From contig CAPGBJ010000053.1 in NCBI GenBank assembly GCA_948616425.1, positions 1 through 64,000 on the forward strand: DNA of 64,000 bases. Direction: 5' to 3'. This document shows positions 1 to 8,035 of the stretch, one piece after another. Source of the DNA: an uncultured Oscillospiraceae bacterium (GTDB lineage: Bacteria; Bacillota; Clostridia; Oscillospirales; Oscillospiraceae). Position 1 is the stretch's first letter. Each line of letters starts with the position of its first letter. Both the position numbers and the translations under genes were made by a program. The notes under the pieces were generated by a model that saw only the letters and a list, made by a program, of their open reading frames with translations, was not told the origin of the DNA and made no database searches.

Positions 1-868
<868 letters not shown>

Positions 869-1061
869 ATGGTATCTACACAGCTTACGCTGAATAAATC
901 ACTTTACTGAAACTAAAACCTTAGCTTCAAAGAAATAATTGACGTTGTCCAATACAAGCTTCTTTCGAAACTTACTTGAAACAACCAATCCTTCTGGTGC
1001 TTCGTGTTTGTCACGTTGTTTAATTTACAAGGTGCACACCGCTCATCAGCGGCGGGCTTTT
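869..1061 (-). promoter_or_regulatory. rRNA operon leader with boxA-like site
   Basis: This is the transcribed leader between the proximal rrn promoter and the mature 16S 5' end, about 190 nt. Read on the minus strand, a TTTCTTTGAAG stretch (about 926-937) resembles the boxA antitermination element of Firmicute rrn leaders. A short GC-rich stem (about 1022-1058) sits near the start of the transcript. The boxA call rests on similarity and position only. Confidence 0.5.
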
Positions 1062-1125
1062 ATCTTACCACACTCGCAAGCCTTTGTCAAGAACTTTTTT
1101 TAAGTTTTTTCAAACTTTTTTTCGT
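1062..1125 (-). promoter_or_regulatory. rrn promoter P1 (proximal) with A-tract UP element
   Basis: Minus-strand sigma-A promoter: -35 TTGACA at 1085-1090, 17-bp spacer, -10 TAAGAT at 1062-1067. Directly upstream (1091-1125) lie runs of T on the plus strand, which are phased A-tracts on the minus strand, the form of an UP element that binds the RNA polymerase alpha subunit. It drives the 16S gene. Confidence 0.88.
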
Positions 1126-1174
1126 TCTCTCATTCGCAGCTCGCTGTGGCTTGTTGCTGCCGCAACGGTTTCAC

Positions 1175-1240
1175 ATCTTACCACTTCTTCCAGCCTTTGT
1201 CAAGTACTTTTTTCGACTTTTTTCAAAATCTTTTTCCCTA
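1175..1240 (-). promoter_or_regulatory. rrn promoter P2 with A-tract UP element
   Basis: Second copy of the promoter unit: -35 TTGACA at 1198-1203, 17-bp spacer, -10 TAAGAT at 1175-1180 (minus strand). A-tracts at 1204-1237 form the upstream element. It lies 113 bp upstream of P1 with the same architecture. Confidence 0.87.
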
Positions 1241-1289
1241 CTCAACTCGCCCTGTGGCTCGATCTCTCGTCCTCGCGGACAGCTTCGAT

Positions 1290-1355
1290 AGATTACCACT
1301 TGTTCTCCCTTTTGTCAAGCGGTTTTTAGAAAGTTTTTAAAGTTTTTTTACGCGC
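1290..1355 (-). promoter_or_regulatory. rrn promoter P3 (distal) with A-tract UP element
   Basis: Third copy: -35 TTGACA at 1313-1318, 17-bp spacer, -10 TAATCT at 1290-1295 (minus strand), with A-tracts at 1321-1352. It lies 115 bp upstream of P2. The -10 differs from TAAGAT at two positions. Confidence 0.82.
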
Positions 1356-1392
1356 ACCTTAACCCCTCAATATCTTTGATTCACGCGAAATT

Positions 1393-2493
1393 TCAGACAC
1401 AAGATATGCCGCCTTTTCCGCTCTCTCCCAGAAGGCTCCCCAGCAGCCACAGCATCGCTGGGACCACTCCTCCCAACACCAGATTGCCTGTTGGCACCAT
1501 CCAGCGGTTCCAGACCTCTGGTCTGCCCAGCGCAGGAAACAGAAGCAGGCTCCCCGCCGTGCCCAGTGCCACCGCCCCCCATGGGACCCATTTCAGCGCC
1601 TTTTCCGGCAGCAGTTCTGCTGTCATCGCCCGGATTGCAAAAACCAGCACGCCCCCCATTGTCAGATCAGCGAAGGTCCACAGGGCGGTTATCACTCCCT
1701 CCACCCTCTGAAAGGCGCCCTCCACCCCTACACTTTTAGCCAGCGCGAAAAACGGGTTTTCCAGACGGGCGGCCAAATGGACCCCCAGGTTCCCGAGAAT
1801 TACTCCCTGTGCAGCCGCTAGAAGCAGGACACCCCCCAGTCCCCAGAACAGCCAGTGCCAATTTTTATTCTCCCCTTGATCCCTCACACTGCCCATGAGG
1901 AAGGGGAGGAACAGCCCCCAGCCCATTACGCCGGCCGCCGACAGGATAGACTCCACTGCCGGCCCGGCCGCCCCCCACCACAGGGGCAGCAGCCGCTCCG
2001 GTTTGGCCTGAAACACAGACAGCAGCAGCACCGTTCCAGCTGCAGCCAGCAGAGCGGCGAGGAAAATCTGACCCGCTCTGGCAAAGGCAGACACCTTTCC
2101 CCGGCCCATCCACAACACCACCGCCGCCGCAGAGAACAGGAAAAACCACAGTGCTCCCTCTCGGTCGCTGGAGGACAGCAGGCGCTGGGCGCATAGACGT
2201 AGCCGTAGCGCCAGCAGCAACACAGCCCATATTATATATAGTAGAAGCACTCCGCCTCCCAGTCCTTTTCCCAGCAGGCCAGTCATTCTGCGGGCCAATC
2301 CCTCCCGCCCGGCCAGCGTACCCAGAAGCCACCCCGCAGCCAATACCAGAGGCGCGGCCAGTACCACCGCCAGCCATGCCCCATTCCCCGCGCCGGGCAG
2401 GAGCAAACTTGGCAGCAGCTCCGCCGCCGGTGCCATTACTCCGGCCCACAGCAGGGCCATGAGTTGGGTGCGAGAAATTTTGTCCTTTTCCAT
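1393..2493 (-). CDS. gerAB: Spore germination receptor permease subunit (GerAB/GerKB family)
   Basis: 366-residue integral membrane protein of the APC-superfamily GerAB group, the likely germinant-binding subunit of the Ger receptor in the spore inner membrane. About ten hydrophobic helices are visible. The N-terminus (EKDKISRTQL) has the usual short hydrophilic lead before helix 1, and length matches the family (~360-370). It is the last gene of gerAA-gerAC-gerAB, 64 nt after gerAC, and ends just upstream of the rrn promoters. The SD GGAGACG precedes the ATG. The assignment rests on topology, length and operon partners more than on a single signature motif. The protein is notably rich in Leu, Ala and Gly, following local GC content. 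Confidence 0.85.
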   Translation of the reverse strand: MEKDKISRTQLMALLWAGVMAPAAELLPSLLLPGAGNGAWLAVVLAAPLVLAAGWLLGTLAGREGLARRMTGLLGKGLGGGVLLLYIIWAVLLLALRLRLCAQRLLSSSDREGALWFFLFSAAAVVLWMGRGKVSAFARAGQIFLAALLAAAGTVLLLSVFQAKPERLLPLWWGAAGPAVESILSAAGVMGWGLFLPFLMGSVRDQGENKNWHWLFWGLGGVLLLAAAQGVILGNLGVHLAARLENPFFALAKSVGVEGAFQRVEGVITALWTFADLTMGGVLVFAIRAMTAELLPEKALKWVPWGAVALGTAGSLLLFPALGRPEVWNRWMVPTGNLVLGGVVPAMLWLLGSLLGESGKGGISCV

Positions 2494-2557
2494 TCTGCGT
2501 CTCCTTACATCGCTGACACCCTGCGGGGCGAATGCCCTACCCCACAGCAGCTCTGCG

Positions 2558-3637
2558 TCAAACCTCTATTTTCACCTGCACTGTAACCTCTACTGGCAGT
2601 CGGGCAAACCACTCCGGCCAATCCCTTTGAATCGCCTGCCAGTTGGCGGGGCAGCCCATAGCCGCCTTGGCGCCCAGGCCGGTGCAATCGCACCTTAGTG
2701 CCCTCATTTGTTCCAACGCCGCCTCCAGCCGCCTTTGTTCCCTGGTCTCCAGTTCCTTTTGCAGCCGTTCCAATTCTCTGTCATGCAAAGGCTCCCGGTA
2801 CTCGGTCAGGCGGGCCTTTACCACACAGGTCAGCCGCAGTGCGGAGGGGATATTGCCCCGAAACTCCAACTCACTCCAGGTGTGGGCAGAGGTAATTTGG
2901 GCGGACACTTTACTGCCTGGCAGCTCTACCGTTAAAATATGGTCGGCGGGCCCGCCAGCCAGTAGCTCCAGCCCTCTGGCCTCCTCCCCCTCCAAAAATC
3001 CAGTCAGTGTGTCCCCCTTTAATACACCATAGCCGTGTTCCGTTAGAACCGCGTCCCCCTCTTCGGCGGGGGAGAGTGCGGGAACAAAGGCCGATCCCCA
3101 CTCCAGAAGGTCGGCGTACACCTCTCCAGCGGTGCGGCTGATGGCGGCAATGCCCATCTCGCTGTCGTGCTGAAGGGTCTCCAGCCGGCTGTCCACCCCC
3201 TCTTCTCCTCCGGAGACCACCGCCTCCCGGGCCGTGGCGCCCCGTACCAGCCACAGCTGAGCCCCCAGTCCCAGCTCGCTGTCCCGGGCAAAGTAGTCCA
3301 GCACTGGCCGAATGCCCGTCCTGCCCAAATCCTCACCGATGAGCAGCTGATCCACATAGCCGAAAAAAACATAGCTGTCACTCTGGCCCTGCATGGCCAG
3401 ACAGGCCCCGCTGAGTGACTCCCGCTCCGCTGTCAAGGTGAGCGCCGGTTCCCCCTCAGATTGAAGTCCCTTGGCCCGGGGGCCGGTGGACCCAGTGACC
3501 GTCACCCCAGTCGAAGCTGCGTCAACCCCTATGGTGCGCAGAAGCGCCATGTCTCCCATCTCCCGGGCGACCGGCAGACCTGAGCAGCTTGAGAGAAGCA
3601 GGCAGACAGTCAACAGCGGGACAAACCGTCTTTTCAT
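2558..3637 (-). CDS. gerAC: Spore germination lipoprotein (GerAC family)
   Basis: 359-residue GerC-type lipoprotein, one of three subunits of the Ger germinant receptor, anchored outside the spore inner membrane. The N-terminus MKRRFVPLLTVCLLLSSCSG is a lipoprotein signal peptide with a lipobox ending in Cys18. It is followed by the family's early REMGDMALLRTIGVD segment, which mimics the usual 'E.....l.l..aigiD' pattern. The frame stays open upstream to 4228, but that part only shadows gerAA; the ATG at 3637 overlaps the gerAA stop as ATGA and encodes the signal peptide, so it is chosen. A glutamate/arginine-rich helix near residues 290-320 fits the C-terminal family region. Confidence 0.9.
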   Translation of the reverse strand: MKRRFVPLLTVCLLLSSCSGLPVAREMGDMALLRTIGVDAASTGVTVTGSTGPRAKGLQSEGEPALTLTAERESLSGACLAMQGQSDSYVFFGYVDQLLIGEDLGRTGIRPVLDYFARDSELGLGAQLWLVRGATAREAVVSGGEEGVDSRLETLQHDSEMGIAAISRTAGEVYADLLEWGSAFVPALSPAEEGDAVLTEHGYGVLKGDTLTGFLEGEEARGLELLAGGPADHILTVELPGSKVSAQITSAHTWSELEFRGNIPSALRLTCVVKARLTEYREPLHDRELERLQKELETREQRRLEAALEQMRALRCDCTGLGAKAAMGCPANWQAIQRDWPEWFARLPVEVTVQVKIEV

Positions 3638-5139
3638 CGCTGATTCCTCCTGTTCTGGGTCTTGATGGGGCCGTCTCGCCATTTCATGGCGGGCAGGGGC
3701 AGACGAAAGAGGCTGGGATGTCCCCGAGGCACCCGGGTCCCGGTGGTAAAGGGGGCCAGATAGGGCACGCCGAAGGATTCCAGCTCTGCCAAGTGGTAGA
3801 TCAGGGCGGCGCAGCCCAAAGCCAGACCGAAGAGCCCCCCCAAACTGGCCAAGATTGCCAGCAGGAACCGCCACAGCCGCAGGGCGTTGCCGAAGTCCTG
3901 GGACGGCATGGTGTACCCCGCCACCCCGGCGATGGCCACCGCAATGAGGACGGCAGGGGAGACAATATGGGCATCCACCGCCGCGTTGCCCACCACCAGT
4001 CCCCCCAGAATAGAGACGGTGGCCCCGATGGGGCCGGGGAGACGCAGGCCGGCCTCTTGAATGACCTCGAAAGCCAGCAGCATAATGAGTACCTCGAAGA
4101 TGGTGGAGAAGGGCACCTCCTGCTTGGCGGCCACAATGGACAGGGCCAGCTTCGGGGGGATGGCTTCGGGGTGGAAGGTGACCAGAGCGATATAGAGCCC
4201 AGGCACCAACAGGGTGATCAGGGCGCACAGCCAGCGGATGACGCTGAGGGCGGAGGCCACCAGCCAGTGGTAGGCCCGGTCCTGCCCCGTCTTGAAGAAC
4301 TGGTCCACTGTGCCGGGGAGGAGCCAGCCCAGGGGGATGCCGTCAGCAAAGAGGCCCACCCGGCCCTCTAAAAGGCCTTGGCAAAATCGGTCGGGCCGCT
4401 GGGTGTAGGGCATGAGGGGGAAGGGGGAGCGTGCAGCGTCCACCAGGTATTCCTCCAAACTGCCCGCCGCCTCCACGCCGTCGATGTCGATGGCGTCCAG
4501 CCGCTGTTCCAAGAGAGCCACCGTGTCCGGATCGGCAATGCCGTCGATCCACAGTACGTCCACCGGAGTGAGAGACTGCCGGCCCACTATCTGCTCCCGG
4601 ATTTTCAGTTCTGGGGCCCGAAGCCGGCGGCGAATCAGAGACGTGTTGGTGCGCAGACTCTCCACAAAGGAGTCTCTGGCCCCCTTCAGGGCGGGCTCGT
4701 TCTCCGGCTCTCCCACTGACCGCTTCTCCTCGGTGGCCACAGGGAAAATCAGGCAGTCGTCCCGGCCCTCCAGAAAGAGGGCGCAGCTGCCCTCAATGAG
4801 GGCGAAGACCACCGGGTCCAGCTGGGTCTCCCGCTCAGCGGACTGGACGTAGAGGGCCCCCCGCTCCAGCAGGTCAAACAGCTCCCCCTCCGGGACCGAG
4901 GCCAGCATAGGGTCCTGGGCCAGCGGGCGTAGGATATAGTCGTTAAGCCGCTCCGTCCTGGCCTGGCCGTCAATGTAGCATACAGCAGCTTTCCGCTGTC
5001 TGTCCCCGTGAAGATAGACCTCCCGCCTGCGGAAGTCCGCGCAGTCGGTGAAGACCTCCTCCAACCGGGTCAGAGACAGCGGGCCGGGGAGTCTAGGCTC
5101 CCTTCTGGGGTGGGGCGCATTGGCCTCCTGTCTGAACAT
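3634..5139 (-). CDS. gerAA: Spore germination receptor subunit A (GerAA family)
   Basis: 501-residue GerAA protein, the subunit that forms the channel-like core of the germinant receptor. The N-terminal soluble part (about residues 20-250) carries the family blocks around DPVVFALIEG, LRTNTSLIRRRL and VDVLWIDGIADP. The C-terminal half has four or five membrane helices (about 270-440), including the conserved PLGWLLPGTVDQFFKTGQD lead-in and VGNAAVDAHIVSP. Length is typical (480-530). The ATG at 5139 follows a strong AAAGGAGGG site. gerAA heads the operon and overlaps gerAC by 4 nt, implying translational coupling. A sigma-G promoter is expected from family knowledge, but I could not identify one convincingly. 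Confidence 0.95.
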   Translation of the reverse strand: MFRQEANAPHPRREPRLPGPLSLTRLEEVFTDCADFRRREVYLHGDRQRKAAVCYIDGQARTERLNDYILRPLAQDPMLASVPEGELFDLLERGALYVQSAERETQLDPVVFALIEGSCALFLEGRDDCLIFPVATEEKRSVGEPENEPALKGARDSFVESLRTNTSLIRRRLRAPELKIREQIVGRQSLTPVDVLWIDGIADPDTVALLEQRLDAIDIDGVEAAGSLEEYLVDAARSPFPLMPYTQRPDRFCQGLLEGRVGLFADGIPLGWLLPGTVDQFFKTGQDRAYHWLVASALSVIRWLCALITLLVPGLYIALVTFHPEAIPPKLALSIVAAKQEVPFSTIFEVLIMLLAFEVIQEAGLRLPGPIGATVSILGGLVVGNAAVDAHIVSPAVLIAVAIAGVAGYTMPSQDFGNALRLWRFLLAILASLGGLFGLALGCAALIYHLAELESFGVPYLAPFTTGTRVPRGHPSLFRLPLPAMKWRDGPIKTQNRRNQR

Positions 5140-5184
5140 AGAAACACCCTCCTTTCACCTTAATACTCAAAAATGACAGATAGA

Positions 5185-5312
5185 CGAGGGATTTTTGCTG
5201 GGGCAGGCAGAGCTTTTCCAAGATGTATTTCAAGGAAAATTGGCAAAGCATGGCGGAAAAAGAGCCGGCGTTGGGGCATGTTACCATGTTTCAAACAAGC
5301 CCTGGACGCGGA
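5185..5312 (-). repeat. Dispersed element, copy 1 (upstream of gerAA)
   Basis: This ~128-bp stretch shares long blocks with 19076-19212: on the plus strand GATGTATT-CAAG-AAAATTGG, then TATGGCGGAAAAAG or CATGGCGGAAAAAG, and finally ATGTTTCAAACAAGCCCT. Both copies lie in the upstream region of minus-strand genes in the same relative orientation. The surrounding gap (5140-5489) holds no other convincing gene. The element could be a regulatory module, a mobile remnant or a short coding family; the ends are approximate. Confidence 0.7.
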
Positions 5313-5489
5313 CCGCTTCCCTCTTGGCAATCGCCCTGCACGCTGTGTACCCAATGGGGGGGCAGTCCATCAGTTTCTATAGTTGCGTTTTGGAAAGCTG
5401 CCGCCTATATCATACGACAGCTTTTAGTAAAAGTCAACAAAAACGGCGGAAGGGCGAGCCCATCAACTGGGTGTATCCATGGACAGCCA

Positions 5490-6167
5490 TCAGCCCTTAG
5501 TGGGCAGCACCGAGGCGATGGCCCCGGCAAAGGCGCTCATGGGCATGGTCTGAAGGAGAATGCGGCCCGGGCCGGTGACCACGGTGTGGAACAGCCCTTC
5601 TCCGCCGAAGAGCACGTTTTTCACACCCTTGACGCTCTGGATGTCGATGGTACAGGTGGCGTCCATCATAGCCAGATTGCCGGTATCAATGACCATCTGC
5701 TGGCCTGGGGACAGCGTGTACTCCACACCGTAGCCGTCGATCTCCAGAAAGGCCATACCCCGGCCGGACAGCTGCTGCATGATAAAGCCCTCGCCGCCGA
5801 AAAAGCCGGCGCCCAGCTTCTTCTGGAAGAATACCGACAGTTCCACCCCCTGCTCAGAGGCCAAAAAAGCGGACTTTTGGGCCACAATGGGCTTGTCTGG
5901 AGTGATCTCTACAGGCAGAATAGCCCCCGGAAAGCTGGAGGCAAAGGCGATCATGCCCGGTCCGTCCTTGGCGGTGTAGAAGTTCTGGAACATGGACTCC
6001 CCGGAAAACATCCGGCCGAAGGCCTTGCCAAAACCGCCGGCAGAGGTCCGCATCTCCATATTGGGGCTCATCCATACCATGGAGCCCTTCTCGGTAATCA
6101 TGGTCTCCCCGGGGTTCAGGTCGCAGATGACGACAGGCGTGGGTTCCCCCTGAATTTTATAGTTCAT
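5490..6167 (-). CDS. AIM24/TIGR00266 family protein
   Basis: 225-residue member of the AIM24 family (beta-rich, tryptophan RNA-binding attenuator-like fold), function unknown in bacteria. Family features are the opening INYKIxG-like segment, FQNFYTAKDGPGMIAFASS, GGEGFIMQQLSGRGMAFLE and repeated G-rich strands. The ATG at 6167 is chosen over the upstream in-frame ATG at 6293 because AGGAG lies 9 nt before it and homology begins there. It is transcribed alone, with a small membrane-protein gene and a terminator just upstream. Confidence 0.85.
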   Translation of the reverse strand: MNYKIQGEPTPVVICDLNPGETMITEKGSMVWMSPNMEMRTSAGGFGKAFGRMFSGESMFQNFYTAKDGPGMIAFASSFPGAILPVEITPDKPIVAQKSAFLASEQGVELSVFFQKKLGAGFFGGEGFIMQQLSGRGMAFLEIDGYGVEYTLSPGQQMVIDTGNLAMMDATCTIDIQSVKGVKNVLFGGEGLFHTVVTGPGRILLQTMPMSAFAGAIASVLPTKG

Positions 6168-6242
6168 GATGTATTTGCTCCTTTCCGCTTTCTGGGATAT
6201 CTCCAGTATAACACGGGGGAAATCGGGCCGCAAGATGAAAAT

Positions 6243-6273
6243 CCACCCCGCCGTACGAGGTACGGCGGGGTGG
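6243..6273 (-). terminator. Hairpin terminator after the 6284-6685 gene
   Basis: Perfect inverted repeat with arms CCACCCCGCCGTAC and GTACGGCGGGGTGG. On the minus strand it is followed by the T-rich ATTTTCAT. It ends the unit containing prfB and the small membrane protein. Confidence 0.75.
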
Positions 6274-6283
6274 AGAGACCGAT

Positions 6284-6685
6284 TTAGAGCCAAAGTACCA
6301 GGGCGGCAGTCAGAATAACCGCCATACAGCCCAGCATGGCCAGAGAGGCCTTGAGAGGGGAACGTTCGCCGCCCTCGCTGTCGGAGAACAGACTGTTGTT
6401 GTCATCCGGGGAGCTGGGCCGCCCCATTTGCAGCCAGCGGATCAGGTAATAGGCGGCGGAGATCAGGTCCACCGCCCCAAAGATCACCACGATATTTTTT
6501 GCATTGTACAGGATAAAGCCCACTGTAACATGGTCGCTGCCAAAGGCGATGTGGCCCCACTGCCAGCGGGCCAGGGCCATCAATCCCAGCAGGAGCAGCT
6601 CAGCCAGCACTGCGGCCCCGTGCTGCTTGGCGCGGAGGAGACTGCTGACCTTGGGACGGTTCGCACCGTGACGCAGTTGATTCAT
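6284..6685 (-). CDS. Small membrane protein of unknown function
   Basis: 133 residues with three predicted membrane segments (about 25-42, 58-85 and 112-131) and a charged linker containing SSPDDNNSLFSDSEGGE. I do not recognise a family. The ATG at 6685 follows GAGAGGGG, and the gene starts 15 nt after the prfB stop, so the two are probably cotranscribed. It ends at a hairpin terminator. Function cannot be inferred from the sequence. Confidence 0.75.
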   Translation of the reverse strand: MNQLRHGANRPKVSSLLRAKQHGAAVLAELLLLGLMALARWQWGHIAFGSDHVTVGFILYNAKNIVVIFGAVDLISAAYYLIRWLQMGRPSSPDDNNSLFSDSEGGERSPLKASLAMLGCMAVILTAALVLWL

Positions 6686-6700
6686 AGGCCCCTCTCTCCC

Positions 6701-7822
6701 CTACTTGCTGGCCCAGTTTCCTGTGGCCTCGGCGGTGAGGTAGGCATTGACAAAGCCGTCCAGGTCGCCGTCCATCACGCCGTTGATGTTACTGGTTTCA
6801 AAGGCGGTGCGGTTGTCTTTCACCATCTGGTAGGGCATAAAAACATAGGAGCGGATCTGGCTGCCCCATTCAATCTTCAGCTGGACGCCTTTCAAATCGG
6901 AGATCTTTTCCGCCTTCTCCTGCATCTGCAATTCCACCAGTTTCGCCCGGAGCATTTTCATACAGTTGTCCTTGTTCTGGAACTGGGACCGCTCCTGCTG
7001 ACTGGCCACCACCACACCGGTGGGCTTGTGGATCAGGCGGACGGCGGAGGAGGTCTTGTTCACGTGCTGGCCGCCGGCGCCAGAGGCCCGGTAGACCTGC
7101 ATCTCGATGTCCTCGGGGCGGATCTCAATCTCTACATCCTCGGGCAGGTCGGGCATGACCTCCACCGAGGCGAAGGAGGTCTGCCGCCGGGCGTTGGCGT
7201 CGAAGGGGGACACCCGCACCAGCCGGTGGACGCCGTGCTCACCTCGGAGGTAGCCGTATGCGTTGGGGCCCTCGATCATGATGGTGGCCGATTTGATGCC
7301 GGCTTCGTCCCCCTCCTGGTAGTCCATGATCTGGTAGGTAAAGCCGCGGCGCTCGGTCCAGCGGGTGTACATCCGGTAGAGCATCTGAGCCCAGTCCTGG
7401 GCCTCGGTGCCGCCAGCGCCGGGGTGGATGGTGAGAATCACATTGGATCGGTCGTACTCCCCGGTGAGCAGCGTCTCCAGCCGGGCGGTCTCCATGTTGG
7501 CCTCCAGGGCGGCGAAGCCCTCCTCCAGTTCAGGGATAAGGCTCTCGTCCTCAAACTCGTTGCCCATCTCACACAGGGCCATCAGGTCGTCCCACTGCCC
7601 CTGACGCCGGTTCTGGCTGTCCACCTTGTCCTGAAGATTTTTGATGCGCTGCTGGACCTTTTGTGCCTTGGCCAGGTTGTCCCAGAAGCCGTCAGCGGCG
7701 GACTCGGCCTGGAGCATATCCAGTTCCCGTTCGGCTCCCTCCAGATCCAGCGCCTGTCCAAGTTCCTTCAGCGCCGGGGCCAAATTGTTCAGTTTTACCT
7801 TATACTCGTCAAATTGAAGCAT
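6701..7822 (-). CDS. prfB: Peptide chain release factor 2, no programmed frameshift
   Basis: 373-residue RF2 that reads UGA and UAA stop codons and triggers peptidyl-tRNA hydrolysis. Visible motifs are the SPF anticodon-like tripeptide (in RVSPFDANARRQTSF) that selects RF2 stops, and the catalytic GGQ in GAGGQHVNK. The N-terminal coiled domain spans about 1-100. In most bacteria codon ~25 is an in-frame UGA bypassed by +1 frameshifting; here the aligned position (ALDLEGAER) reads CTG GAT CTG and the frame is continuous. The ATG at 7822 gives the usual N-terminus. Confidence 0.97.
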   Translation of the reverse strand: MLQFDEYKVKLNNLAPALKELGQALDLEGAERELDMLQAESAADGFWDNLAKAQKVQQRIKNLQDKVDSQNRRQGQWDDLMALCEMGNEFEDESLIPELEEGFAALEANMETARLETLLTGEYDRSNVILTIHPGAGGTEAQDWAQMLYRMYTRWTERRGFTYQIMDYQEGDEAGIKSATIMIEGPNAYGYLRGEHGVHRLVRVSPFDANARRQTSFASVEVMPDLPEDVEIEIRPEDIEMQVYRASGAGGQHVNKTSSAVRLIHKPTGVVVASQQERSQFQNKDNCMKMLRAKLVELQMQEKAEKISDLKGVQLKIEWGSQIRSYVFMPYQMVKDNRTAFETSNINGVMDGDLDGFVNAYLTAEATGNWASK

Positions 7823-7959
7823 GCGCTTCCCACACTTTCCTGATAATTTGGGAACTACTGACGAAATCTCTGCTCAGCTCTGTCAGTGGTCTCTAAGTTT
7901 CAGCTTATTATATATGAGCCGTGGAAAAAAGTAAAGAAAAATTGGTGTCCTTTCCCATA

Positions 7960-7989
7960 TTGACAGTTTGTGTCTGGATGGTCTATAAT
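7960..7989 (+). promoter_or_regulatory. Sigma-A promoter for the symporter operon
   Basis: -35 TTGACA at 7960-7965, 18-bp spacer, -10 TATAAT at 7984-7989. Both hexamers are consensus, about 47 nt before the symporter ATG. The rest of the 7823-8035 gap is AT-rich without a gene. Confidence 0.85.
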
Positions 7990-8035
7990 AACAGACGCTT
8001 TATCGCGACAAACCATTAAAGTGAGGTCCTGAACA

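Noticed and set aside
1062..1355. The three promoter cassettes as a CRISPR-like repeat array
   Set aside because: Repeats are promoter-shaped with variable intervening sequence of ~85 bp, only three units, and no cas genes nearby.
3638..4228. In-frame extension upstream of gerAC
   Set aside because: This segment lies inside gerAA in another frame, has no SD, and removes the clear lipoprotein signal peptide from the N-terminus.
6428..7843. 471-codon plus-strand frame over prfB
   Set aside because: Shadow of prfB, which has all RF2 motifs on the minus strand.
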